A DNA stretch of 64,000 bases, taken from positions 682,001-746,000 of the forward strand of contig CAVZAT010000004.1 in the NCBI GenBank assembly GCA_963773335.1. The letters are read 5' to 3'. Positions 54,942-63,128 of the stretch are shown piece by piece. Numbering within the stretch: position 1 is the first letter of the stretch; each line of letters opens with the position of its first letter. Made by a program: the position numbers and the translations under genes. Source of the DNA: UBA4742 sp963773335 (GTDB taxonomy: Bacteria > Actinomycetota > Acidimicrobiia > Acidimicrobiales > Acidimicrobilacustridaceae). Below the pieces are notes generated by a model. It saw only the letters and a program-made list of their open reading frames with translations. It ran no database searches and had not been told where the DNA came from.

Positions 54942-54968
54942 GTCACACCCGTGAGGCGAGTGTCACAC
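54942..54968. promoter_or_regulatory. Direct repeat GTCACAC, 20-bp spacing, in the lipase/AraC intergenic region
   Basis: GTCACAC occurs at 54942 and 54962, two helical turns apart, between the divergent lipase and AraC genes. Direct repeats on one helix face are the usual binding pattern of AraC-family regulators. Inference from spacing and location only. Confidence 0.45.
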
Positions 54969-55049
54969 GCGGGACCGGATCCGGCGAGGACCGAGGACGC
55001 CACCTAGCTGACCATTTGCGCCACGGACGGACCGCGGCGTGACCGGAGG

Positions 55050-56078
55050 ATGCCGCCGTTGCCCCATCCCCAGATCCTCATCGACCGTGCCGAGCCCACC
55101 GTGCTGGCGGGCTGGACGGCCACCCTCGTCCGCACGCTGACCGACCGGGGCCTCGACGGCATCAGGATGGCCGCTCGAGCCGGTATCGATCCCGAGTCCC
55201 TCGAGCGAGGCGACCGGCGCATCCCCCTGGCCGCCTCCACCCGCCTGTGGGCCTCAGCGGTCGAGGCCACCGCCAACCAGGCGCTGGGCCTGGACGTGGC
55301 CGGACACGTCCGCCCGACCACCTTCCACTCCCTGAGCCAGGCCGTGTTGGCCAGCCCCACCATCCACGAAGGGGTCGAGCGCATGGCCAGGTACTCGCCG
55401 GTGGTGGCCGACCCCGCCCAGGCGCTGACCCTGCTGGACGGCGACACGTTCTCCTTCGTGGTGGCCTGGGCGTCGGACACCCCCCCGCCCGCGGTGCACT
55501 CCATCGACGCCATCCTGGCCACGGTGGTCGGCCAGTGCGAGCTCATGTGTGGACAGCGCGTCCGTCCGCTGGCGGTGCACGTGCAGGGCACCCGACCGGG
55601 CCAGGCGGCCCGGTTCGAAGCCCACTTCGGCTGCCCGGTCCGGTTCGGATCCCTCGACGCCCGGGTGGTGTTCGACCGGGCCCTGGTCGAGCGCCGACTA
55701 CCGGCGGGCGAGGGTGACCTGGCCCGCCGCAACGACGAAGTGGTCAGCGCCTACCTGGACCAGGTGTTGGCCCCTGCCTCGGTCGGCCGCCACGTGCGAG
55801 CGGTGCTCCGCCAGCTGCTCCCGTCGGGGGCCCCTACCGAAGCCGAGGTGGCGGCGGCCATGGCCACCTCTCCGCGCAGCCTGCAACGCCACCTGGCCGA
55901 AGAGGGTCTCACCTACCGAGACCTGCTCCACCAGGTCCGACGGGACCTGGCCGTCGAGTACCTGCGCCAGGGCGCGACGGTCCACCAGATCGCGACGCAG
56001 CTGGGCTTCAGCGACGCCACCGCATTCTCCCGGGCGTTCAAGCGCTGGACGGGTGTCGCCCCCTCCCGCTTCGCCTGA
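55050..56078 (+). CDS. AraC-family regulator with N-terminal ligand domain (342 aa)
   Basis: The N-terminal 230 residues match the OruR/ArgR-type ligand domain of AraC regulators (GLDGIRMAARAGIDPESLER; TTFHSLSQAVLASPTIHEGV). The C-terminal double helix-turn-helix is clear (AAAMATSPRSLQRHLAEEGL; LGFSDATAFSRAFKRWTGVA). The ATG at 55050 touches a GGAGG, so TTG 55059 may be the real start. It likely controls the divergent lipase gene and perhaps itself. Confidence 0.85.
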   Translation: MPPLPHPQILIDRAEPTVLAGWTATLVRTLTDRGLDGIRMAARAGIDPESLERGDRRIPLAASTRLWASAVEATANQALGLDVAGHVRPTTFHSLSQAVLASPTIHEGVERMARYSPVVADPAQALTLLDGDTFSFVVAWASDTPPPAVHSIDAILATVVGQCELMCGQRVRPLAVHVQGTRPGQAARFEAHFGCPVRFGSLDARVVFDRALVERRLPAGEGDLARRNDEVVSAYLDQVLAPASVGRHVRAVLRQLLPSGAPTEAEVAAAMATSPRSLQRHLAEEGLTYRDLLHQVRRDLAVEYLRQGATVHQIATQLGFSDATAFSRAFKRWTGVAPSRFA

Positions 56079-57334
56079 GCCGTCCTCCGCGCCGGAACCG
56101 GCTGACCACCTCGACGTGGTGGGAGTGCGGGAACAGATCCACCAGTTCGGCCCGCTCGAAGGTGTAGCCGGCCCCGGCCAGCAAGGCGGCATCGCGCCCC
56201 AACGAGGCAGCGTCGCAGCTGACCAGCACCATCACCTCGGCCCCGGTGCGGGCCAGGACCTGGACCACTCGCCGCCCCAGCCCGGACCGCGCCGGGTCGG
56301 CCACGACCACGTCCGCGCCCGACGGGCGCCAGCGCGCCAGGTCGGACCGCACCACCCGCACCGGGTCGTCGGCCAGGTTGACCCGGGCATCGGCCACCGC
56401 GGAGGCCGACCGCTCCACCCCCACAACAGACTCCGGTCGACTACCGCCCGGACCCGCCCGACGCCGCTCCCGAGGGCGTGCCCGGGCTCAGCAGACTTCC
56501 GGCCAGCAGGCCCACCCCGCAGTAGGCGTCGACCAGGCGGGCGCCGGCCAGCTCGGGTCCGACCGCCGTCCGCACCGCGTCGACCAGGGCGGCGGCGCCG
56601 TCGGCCCGGGTCTGGAAGAAGGAGTGGGCCGAGATGCGCCACCGCCGGCCGGCCACCTCCTCGTGGAACCAGGCCCGCCGACCCGCCGCCAGCTCGTCCT
56701 CGCCCACCACGCTCAGCATCCCCGAGCCGTCGTCGGGGACGGTGACGCCCTGCGCCGACGGGGACACCACCACCAACCGCTCACCGGTGGCGGCCCCGAC
56801 CCGGATGGTCACCTCGCGGGCGTCGCCGAAGTCGCCACCGGTCAGGATCCGGTCGGCCAGGGGGTGGGCCACCAGGCAGTGGTCCGGGCAGATCACCTCG
56901 TGGGAGCGCAGGCGGCGGAACCCCGCCCGACCGTCGACGACGGCGGCCCGCACCGTGGTGCGGAACCCGGAGGCGGGCAGGGCGGGCCCCACCGTCACCT
57001 GCGGATCGTCGATCCCGCCCAGGCGCACCAGCCCGTCCACCACCGTGGTGGCCTTGAGCGCGGCCTGGGCCGACGGATCGACGTGTTGGAGATCGCACCC
57101 CCCGCAACCGGCCGCCACCGCCGGGCACGGTGGTGAGACCCGCGTCGGCGAGGGGTGGACCACCTCGGTGAGCGCGGCACGCTCCCAGCCTCGATGGCGC
57201 TGCACCACCCGGGCTCGGATCCGCTCACCCGGCAACGCCCCGCGCACGAAGACCACGGGTTGGTCCACCCGCCGGGCCAGGCCCTCCCCGCCGGCCACCA
57301 GCCGCTCCACCTCCAGCATCAGCTCGTCGCCCAC
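56038..57334 (-). pseudogene. RlmD/TrmA-family RNA (uracil-5-)-methyltransferase, one frameshift
   Basis: This class of SAM-dependent enzymes forms m5U in rRNA or tRNA and carries a [4Fe-4S] cluster. Visible are a TRAM-like start (LMLEVERLVAGGEGLARR), the cluster cysteines (CPAVAAGCGGCDLQH and CPDHC), the substrate motif SAHSFFQTRADGA, the SAM motif VDAYCGVGLLAG, then after a frameshift near 56450 DPARSGLG and the catalytic VLVSCDAASLGRD. GTG 57334 is chosen; ATG 57391 is an alternative. The end overlaps the AraC gene by 41 bp. One indel is the likely cause of the break. Confidence 0.75.
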
Positions 57335-57432
57335 GCTCGGATCGTCTCCCCCGGCGCGGAGCCGGGATCGGGATGCGATGGAGATGGACACACGACCTCG
57401 GAGCGTAGGCGCCGCTGCGATAGGGTCGCCGC

Positions 57433-58113
57433 GTGCGCCCGATCCAGATCGCCCCGTCGGTGCTGCCCGTCGATTTCGCCCACTTCGGCGACGCCTGCGT
57501 CGATCTGGAGAAGGCCGGTGTCGACCGCATCCAGTTCGACGTCATGGACGGGCGCTTCGTGCCCAACCTCACCTTCGGGCCCGACGTGATCGCCTCGGTG
57601 CGACCGCTGCTCACCGTCCCGTTCGAGGCGCACCTGATGGTCGAGGAGCCCGACCGGCTGGCCCACCTCTACGTGGAGGCCGGCTGCCAGCGCCTGATCG
57701 TGCACGCCGAGGCCTGCCTGCACCTGCACCGGGTGCTCGGTGCCATCGCCGAGCTGGGAGCCACCGCGGCCGTCGCGCTCAACCCGGCCACGCCCGTGGC
57801 GCATGTGGCCCACGTCCTCGACCTGGTCGACATGATCCTGGTCATGACCGTCAACCCGGGCTTCGGGGGCCAGCACTACATCGCCTCGATGGAGCCCAAG
57901 ATCGCCGAGCTGGCTCGGCTGGTGGCCGAGCAGGGCGCCGATGTCGACATCGAGGTGGACGGGGGCATCTCCACCACCACGGTGGCCGGGGCGGTGGGCG
58001 CCGGGGCCAACGTGCTGGTGGCCGGGTCCGCCCTGTTCGCCGACCCCGCCGGACTCGACCACGCCGTGGGAGAGCTGCGAGCCGCCGCCCACGCGGCGGT
58101 GCCCCGCGCCTGA
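57433..58113 (+). CDS. rpe: Ribulose-phosphate 3-epimerase (226 aa)
   Basis: It interconverts ribulose-5-phosphate and xylulose-5-phosphate in the pentose phosphate pathway. TIM-barrel signatures are intact: IAPSVLPVDFAHFGDA, FDVMDGRFVPNLTFGPD, FEAHLMVEEP, MTVNPGFGGQ, EVDGGISTTT and AGSALFAD. The first metal-ligand position is Gln (IQFDVMDG) instead of the more common His. The start is GTG 57433. Divergent from the RNA methyltransferase. Confidence 0.95.
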   Translation: MRPIQIAPSVLPVDFAHFGDACVDLEKAGVDRIQFDVMDGRFVPNLTFGPDVIASVRPLLTVPFEAHLMVEEPDRLAHLYVEAGCQRLIVHAEACLHLHRVLGAIAELGATAAVALNPATPVAHVAHVLDLVDMILVMTVNPGFGGQHYIASMEPKIAELARLVAEQGADVDIEVDGGISTTTVAGAVGAGANVLVAGSALFADPAGLDHAVGELRAAAHAAVPRA

Positions 58114-58218
58114 TCGTTCCCCGGTGACGGCCAGTGACCTCATCCAGGGTCCGCGCCTGAAGCCGTCGGCTCCGACATACTCACACCGTCGTGGGCGCGG
58201 GCGTGAACCGGAGATCCT

Positions 58219-58740
58219 GTGGCGCGTGTCGAAGCCGAAACCAAAGAGCGCACCCCGGCTGATCGCCAACGCGTCCGCATCCGAGTGGTGTCGATGGTTG
58301 CGGCCGTCGCCCTGACCGCAACCGCCGCGGTGGTGCTCACCCGCCACCAGCCGCCGGCCCGATCGACTCAGGCCTTCTGCGCCCAGGTGGCCAGCTCGTC
58401 GAACCTGGCTTCGGTGCTGGCCTCGGGTGACGCGGCCCAGATCCGCGCCGCGGTGCACCGCTTCGACCAGGCTGCCCAGGTGGCGCCGCCGGCCATCGAG
58501 GGCCCTGTGTCGGCCCTGGTGGCCTACGCCGACGGCCTGGCCCAGGCGCTGGCCAAGGGGTCGGACCCCGAGGCCGGGCTACGTGCTGCCATGAACCGCC
58601 AGCAGGGGCAGGTGGCAGCGGTGAACACCGCCGGACGCGACCTCGATCAGTTCGTGACGGTCAACTGCCACCTGAAGCTGTCCCCGGCCACCAGCACCAC
58701 GGCTCCCAGCGGCGTCACCCCGACCAGCATCCCGGGCTGA
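58219..58740 (+). CDS. Secreted or membrane-anchored protein of unknown function (173 aa)
   Basis: A basic start (about 22 residues), one hydrophobic segment (VVSMVAAVALTATAAVVLT), then a helical extracytoplasmic domain with two cysteines (FCAQV near 53, VNCHL near 149) and a Thr/Ser/Pro-rich end. It resembles small actinobacterial secreted proteins with a four-helix fold. The clean frame and GTG start at 58219 are convincing; no function can be assigned. Confidence 0.7.
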   Translation: MARVEAETKERTPADRQRVRIRVVSMVAAVALTATAAVVLTRHQPPARSTQAFCAQVASSSNLASVLASGDAAQIRAAVHRFDQAAQVAPPAIEGPVSALVAYADGLAQALAKGSDPEAGLRAAMNRQQGQVAAVNTAGRDLDQFVTVNCHLKLSPATSTTAPSGVTPTSIPG

Positions 58741-58781
58741 CCACCGGAACCGACCGCGTGGCCGACGGCGCAGCCCGGTGG

Positions 58782-59396
58782 CTAGAACTTGTCGATCTCG
58801 CCGCGCCGGTGGATCACGTGGTCGATGATGCCGTACTCCTTGGCCTGCTGGGCGGTGAACCACCGGTCGCGGTCAGAGTCCTGCTCGATCTGCTCGACCG
58901 ACTGGCCGGTGTGCTCGGCGATCTTCTCGGCCATCAGGCGCTTGGTGTAGATCATCTGCTCGGCCTGGATGGCGATGTCGGAGGCCTGGCCCTGGATGCC
59001 GCCGAGGGGTTGGTGCATCAGGATGCGGGCGTGGGGCAGGGAGAAGCGCTTGCCGGCCGCGCCGGCACACAACAGGAACTGACCCATCGACGCGCCCAGG
59101 CCCATGCAGATGGTGGCCACGTCGGGCTGGATGAACTGCATGGTGTCGTAGATGGCCATGCCCGCGGTCACCGAGCCGCCCGGCGAGTTGATGTAGAGCC
59201 AGATGTCCTGGTCCTTGTCCTCACCCTCGAGGTAGAGCATCTGGGCGGTCAGGTAGTTGGCCACCTGGTCGTTGACCTCGGATCCGAGGAACACGATGCG
59301 CTCTTTGAGCAGGAGCTGGAACATGTTCTGGGACGGATCGAGTGCGGTGGCCGGGGCGGCCATCAGCGCCGGGGGCAACGTCGGGGGATGCTCCAT
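58782..59396 (-). CDS. clpP: ATP-dependent Clp protease proteolytic subunit (204 aa)
   Basis: ClpP forms the barrel-shaped peptidase that degrades proteins fed by Clp ATPases. The catalytic triad is present: Ser103 in GLGASMGQF, His128 in ILMHQPLGG, Asp177 in SDRDRWF. Core motifs SPGGSVTAGMAIYDTM and RLMAEKIAEHTG are intact. The gene stands alone, without the tig or clpX neighbours often seen, so it may be one of two clpP genes in this genome. Confidence 0.95.
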   Translation of the reverse strand: MEHPPTLPPALMAAPATALDPSQNMFQLLLKERIVFLGSEVNDQVANYLTAQMLYLEGEDKDQDIWLYINSPGGSVTAGMAIYDTMQFIQPDVATICMGLGASMGQFLLCAGAAGKRFSLPHARILMHQPLGGIQGQASDIAIQAEQMIYTKRLMAEKIAEHTGQSVEQIEQDSDRDRWFTAQQAKEYGIIDHVIHRRGEIDKF

Positions 59397-59507
59397 GAGA
59401 CTCCTTGTCGAACGCCTCGGGCAGCGGTGGGCCGGAGGTCGGAACTGTGGGTTGAGGCTAGCGGGCCGGACGCAGATCCATGACCCGCCGGGGCGCCTGA
59501 ACCCAGG

Positions 59508-60440
59508 TCAGGTGAACAGGTCGCCGGTCAGGGCCTGGGAGCGGAACCCGTCGGGCCCGACCGGCACGTCACCCACCAGGGTGATTCGCTCGACCAGGCG
59601 GTCGAAGTCTGCGGTGGCCAGATCGACCGGGCCGACGTGGGCGGTGGCCCGGTTGTCCCAGAAGGCCAGGCTGTCGGGCTGCCACCGGAACCGGACCGTG
59701 AACTCGGGCCGGGCCAACTGGGCATAGAGCAGGTCGAGGATCTGTGTGCTCTCCCGGTCCGACAGCCCGACCAGGTACCGGGTGAACGTGGGGTTGACGA
59801 ACAGCGCCCGCTCCCCGGTCACCGGGTGGACCCTCACCACCGGGTGCACGGCGGTGAGGGGCGGCGCCGCCGGGTCGTGGTCGTCGCGCTTGGCCAGCCC
59901 GTCGTAGTCGCGCCAGCGGTGCACGGCCTGGAGCCCGTCGATCAGGTCACGGATGGGCGCGGACAGATCCTCATAGGCGGCCACCAGGTTCGTCCACAGG
60001 GTGTCGCCCCCGTGGGGTGGGATGACCACCCCACGCAGGATCGAGCCCATGGCCGGGTTGGCCACGAAGGTGATGTCGGTGTGCCAGCCGGTCTGGGTCG
60101 AGCGCCCGGGCGCAAAGGGGCGCGGCTCGGATCGCCGGCGGGGCGAGCCCTTCAGCTGCGAGGTCTCCACCGAATAGATGTTGGGGTGGTCGGCCCGCCC
60201 GGCGTGCACGGGATGAGCCGCGGTGGGCTCGCCGAACGCTCGGGCGAAGGCCAGCTGCTGGTCGGCGGTGATGGGCTGGTCGCGGAAGAAGATCACCTTC
60301 CAGCGCAGCAGCGCGGCGGTCACCTCGTCGACCACGGCCGGTTCCAACGGGCGGCTCAGGTCGACCCCGTCGATCTCGGCGCCGATGATGCTGGTCACCG
60401 GCCGGACGTCGACGGTTGTGGGCAGCGAGGTCTCAGTCAC
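59508..60440 (-). CDS. TauD/TfdA-family 2-oxoglutarate dioxygenase (310 aa)
   Basis: These Fe(II)/2-oxoglutarate enzymes hydroxylate small substrates such as taurine or aryloxyacids. The facial triad is visible: His and Asp in GWHTDITFV, and the distal His in RATAHVGPV. The family opening IIGAEIDGVDLSRPL and the FFRDQPITADQQLAFARAFG segment support the call. GTG 60440 (TETSLPTTVDVRP) is preferred over a longer frame that lacks protein character and reaches into the divergent qor promoter. The substrate is not predictable. Confidence 0.85.
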   Translation of the reverse strand: MTETSLPTTVDVRPVTSIIGAEIDGVDLSRPLEPAVVDEVTAALLRWKVIFFRDQPITADQQLAFARAFGEPTAAHPVHAGRADHPNIYSVETSQLKGSPRRRSEPRPFAPGRSTQTGWHTDITFVANPAMGSILRGVVIPPHGGDTLWTNLVAAYEDLSAPIRDLIDGLQAVHRWRDYDGLAKRDDHDPAAPPLTAVHPVVRVHPVTGERALFVNPTFTRYLVGLSDRESTQILDLLYAQLARPEFTVRFRWQPDSLAFWDNRATAHVGPVDLATADFDRLVERITLVGDVPVGPDGFRSQALTGDLFT

Positions 60441-60522
60441 GGCGGCCAGCGTATCGGCTGGCGGTCGACCGCCGTAGGGTGCCGGTGGGCCACCACCCTC
60501 ACCACCGGAAACGAGGACCGTC

Positions 60523-61497
60523 ATGAAGGCTGCCGTCTACGATCATCCCGGACCCCCCGAGGTCCTGCACCTGGCTGACGTCGCCGATCCCGAACCCGGC
60601 CCGGGCGACGTGCTGATCCAGGTTCAGGCCATCAGCATCGAGGGCGGCGACACGCTGGCCCGGGGTGACACCACCGCGCCCGAGGCCGCCGGCCCCCACA
60701 TCGTGGGCTACCAGGCGGCCGGCACGGTGCTGGCCGTGGGCCAGGCGGTGACCCGCTTCGCCGAGGGCGACACCGTGGTCACCGTGAGCTTCGACGGATC
60801 CCATGCCGAGCTTCGGGTGGTGCCCGAGGCCGTGTGCTGGGCCGTGCCCAGCGGTCTGGCGGTGGAGGCGGCGTCGGCCATCCCCATCCCGTTCGGGACC
60901 GCTTCGGACTGCCTGTTCGAGTTCGGCCGGCTGCAGGCCGGCGAGACGGCCCTGATCCAGGCCGGAGGCAGCGGGGTGGGAATCGCCGCGGTCCAGCTGG
61001 CGGCCGCCGCCGGCGCCACCGTGCTGGCCACGGCATCGGTCGACGCCAAGCTCGAACGGCTGAGCGACCTCGGCCTCGATCACGGGATCAACTACCGGAC
61101 CACCAACTTCGTGGACGAGGTGAAGCGCCTGACCGACGGGCGTGGCGCCGATGTCATCGTGGAATCGGTGGGCGGCCAGGTACTCCAGGACAGCCTGGCC
61201 GCCTTGGCCTACCGGGGTCGCTGCGTGACGGTGGGCGACGCCGGGCGCCAACCGGCCCAGCCCCTGGACATCTCGAACCTACGGGGCAACAACCAGTCGG
61301 TCACCGGCTACTTCCTGGGTGCCGAGCTGTTCATGGGCACCCGGGCCTACGCCATGATCGGTGACCTCGTCCAGCAGGTGGCCGACGGCCGTCTGTCGGT
61401 GGTGATCGACCGCACCTATCCCCTGGCCGAGGCCGCCGCGGCCCATGCCTACATCGAGAGCCGCCAGTCCTTCGGGCGGGTCCTGCTCATCCCCTGA
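60523..61497 (+). CDS. NADPH:quinone oxidoreductase-like medium-chain dehydrogenase (324 aa)
   Basis: Medium-chain dehydrogenase/reductase without zinc ligands. It has a GroES-like N-terminal domain (MKAAVYDHPGPPEVLHLADV), a Rossmann domain with IQAGGSGVGIAAVQLAA, INYRTTNFVDEVKRLTDGRG and DVIVESVGGQVLQDSL. The end SRQSFGRVLLIP is typical of the quinone oxidoreductase branch. It would reduce quinones or enones with NADPH. GAGGA precedes ATG 60523. Divergent from the dioxygenase gene, with an 82-bp shared promoter region. Confidence 0.85.
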   Translation: MKAAVYDHPGPPEVLHLADVADPEPGPGDVLIQVQAISIEGGDTLARGDTTAPEAAGPHIVGYQAAGTVLAVGQAVTRFAEGDTVVTVSFDGSHAELRVVPEAVCWAVPSGLAVEAASAIPIPFGTASDCLFEFGRLQAGETALIQAGGSGVGIAAVQLAAAAGATVLATASVDAKLERLSDLGLDHGINYRTTNFVDEVKRLTDGRGADVIVESVGGQVLQDSLAALAYRGRCVTVGDAGRQPAQPLDISNLRGNNQSVTGYFLGAELFMGTRAYAMIGDLVQQVADGRLSVVIDRTYPLAEAAAAHAYIESRQSFGRVLLIP

Positions 61498-61500
61498 TCG

Positions 61501-62321
61501 TCAGGTGAGCTGGTAGACCCGCCGGGCGTTGGCCCCCAGGAACAGCTCCCGCGCCTCGTCGTCGAGGCCCAGGTCGCCGAGGTGCTCGAGCGCCTTGGCC
61601 GGCGTGATCATCGGGTAGTTCGAGCCGAACAGCACCTTGGTGCGGCCGTGGCCGTTGAGGTAGCTGACCAGCTCAGGGGGATAGCGACGAGCGGTGTAGG
61701 CGCTGGTGTCGATGTAGACGTTGGGGTGCTTGGTGGCCACCGCGATCATCTCGGCGGTCCACGGATAGCCGATGTGGCCGCAGACGATCACCAGGTCGGG
61801 GAAGTCGATGGCGATCTGGTCGATGTAGGGGATGGGACGACCGGTCTCGGAGGGCCGAAGCGGCCCGGTGTGGCCGACCTGGGTGCAGAACGGACGCCCA
61901 GCTCGGCACAGGCGGCCAACAGCGGGTAGAAGCGGCGATCGGTGGGCGGCACCTCCCAGAGCCAGGGCAGCAGGCGCAGGGCGACGAAGCCGAGGTCGGT
62001 CACGGCCCGCCGCAGCTCGCGCACCGCGGCCACCGGCTGGCGGATGTCGGCGCCGGCCACCCCCACCAGGCGACCCGAGGCCTCGGCGCAGAAGCCAGCC
62101 ACCTCGTCGTTGCTGATCAGGGGACCCTCCGGCCCGTACCAGGCGGAGGTGAGGGCCACGTCGACGCCGGCCACGTCCAGCGCGGCCAGCGTGAACTCGA
62201 GCGGGAGCGGCGTCTCGTAGTGGGCTGCGCCCGTCCAACGGCGCAGCGGATCGAACATCTCGTGGTTGGAGTGGCGCAGGGTGGGATGCTGGATCCAGGC
62301 GTCGACGATGCGGTCAGCCAT
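61501..62321 (-). pseudogene. Amidohydrolase (PF04909-type metal-dependent hydrolase), one frameshift
   Basis: The N-terminal half (MADRIVDAWIQHPTLRHSNH, AGVDVALTSAWYGPEGPLIS, GFVALRLLPWLWEVPPTDRR) and the C-terminal half (PYIDQIAIDFPDLVIVCGHIGYPW, YIDTSAYTARRYPPEL, LFGSNYPMI) belong together but are in different frames, joined by an indel near 61890 (AELGVR to PFCTQVGHTG). The family TIM barrel has a GHxG-W metal region and a GSDYP-like motif, here GSNYP. Related enzymes act as decarboxylases or lactone hydrolases. It partners with the VOC gene 9 bp upstream. Confidence 0.75.
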
Positions 62322-62330
62322 CTGGTCGGC

Positions 62331-62723
62331 TCAGCTCCCCTGAACCACGTACAAGGTGTTCCCGTCGGGGTCGCGGAAGGTGAACATGGGCGGGACGGAC
62401 TCGCCCATGCGCAGGATCTCCGCGTCCACGTCCACCCCCTGGGCCAGCAGGGCCGCGTGGTCGCCATCGGCGTCGGCGGTGAACAGGCGGATGCCGGTGT
62501 CGACGCCGACCTCCACCTGGTCGTGGGCGGCCAGCAGCGCGATGGACGTGGCACCCCCGGGGGGTGCGACCTCGAGCCACCGGCCGCCCCCGCCGAAGGG
62601 CATGTCCCGTCGCACCTCGAAGCCGAGCACCGCCTGGTAGAAGGCGAGTGCTCGGTCCTGGTCGGCCACGTGGATCCCCACGTTGCCCACGCCGTGGATC
62701 CGTGTCTGGGCGGCGTCGCTCAT
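62331..62723 (-). CDS. VOC-family (glyoxalase/bleomycin-resistance fold) protein (130 aa)
   Basis: A single vicinal-oxygen-chelate domain pair: GVGNVGIHVADQDRALAFYQ at the start, FEVRRDMPFGGGGRWLEVAP in the middle and FTFRDPDGNTLYVVQGS at the end. These are usually dioxygenases, isomerases or antibiotic-binding proteins. ATG 62723 follows AGGGGAG. It sits just before the amidohydrolase gene on the same strand, probably an operon. Confidence 0.85.
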   Translation of the reverse strand: MSDAAQTRIHGVGNVGIHVADQDRALAFYQAVLGFEVRRDMPFGGGGRWLEVAPPGGATSIALLAAHDQVEVGVDTGIRLFTADADGDHAALLAQGVDVDAEILRMGESVPPMFTFRDPDGNTLYVVQGS

Positions 62724-62845
62724 CTGGGCTCCCCTGCTTCTCGGCTGGTCGGCGTCCGCCCACCGGTGACTGCCGGCCGAGGCTAGTTCCGTCCCGCTGG
62801 TCGCCCTGGGACGTGTCGTCCCCTTCCCGCAGCGACCGATCGTCG

Positions 62846-62930
62846 TGCACCAGCCGGGAATCGAACCCGGACGCCCTTGCGGGCACAGGGACCTAAACCC
62901 TGCGCGTCTGCCTGATTCCGCCACTGGTGC
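62846..62930 (-). tRNA. tRNA-Leu (anticodon TAG)
   Basis: The 85-nt class II tRNA has acceptor GCACCAG/CTGGTGC, anticodon stem CAGGG/CCCTG with loop TTTAGGT (anticodon TAG), a long variable arm (GCCCGCAAGGGC) and T arm CCGGG-TTCGATT-CCCGG. CCA is not encoded (CGA follows the discriminator A). Confidence 0.95.
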
Positions 62931-63128
62931 GTGGGGTGTGGCTCCATGTCTAGTCCCGACCGAAGCAGCCGCTCGATCTCCCGGACCTCGATGCCAACCC
63001 CGGCCGTCGCCCCATGTCCGGTTCCGGTCCCGGCTGGCGATCGGCGCCGACCCGGCAGACCGCCGAACCCCGCCCTTCCCACCCCTCGGCCGACGGTCGG
63101 GACGGTCGGCGGGCGTAGGGTCAGGCCC

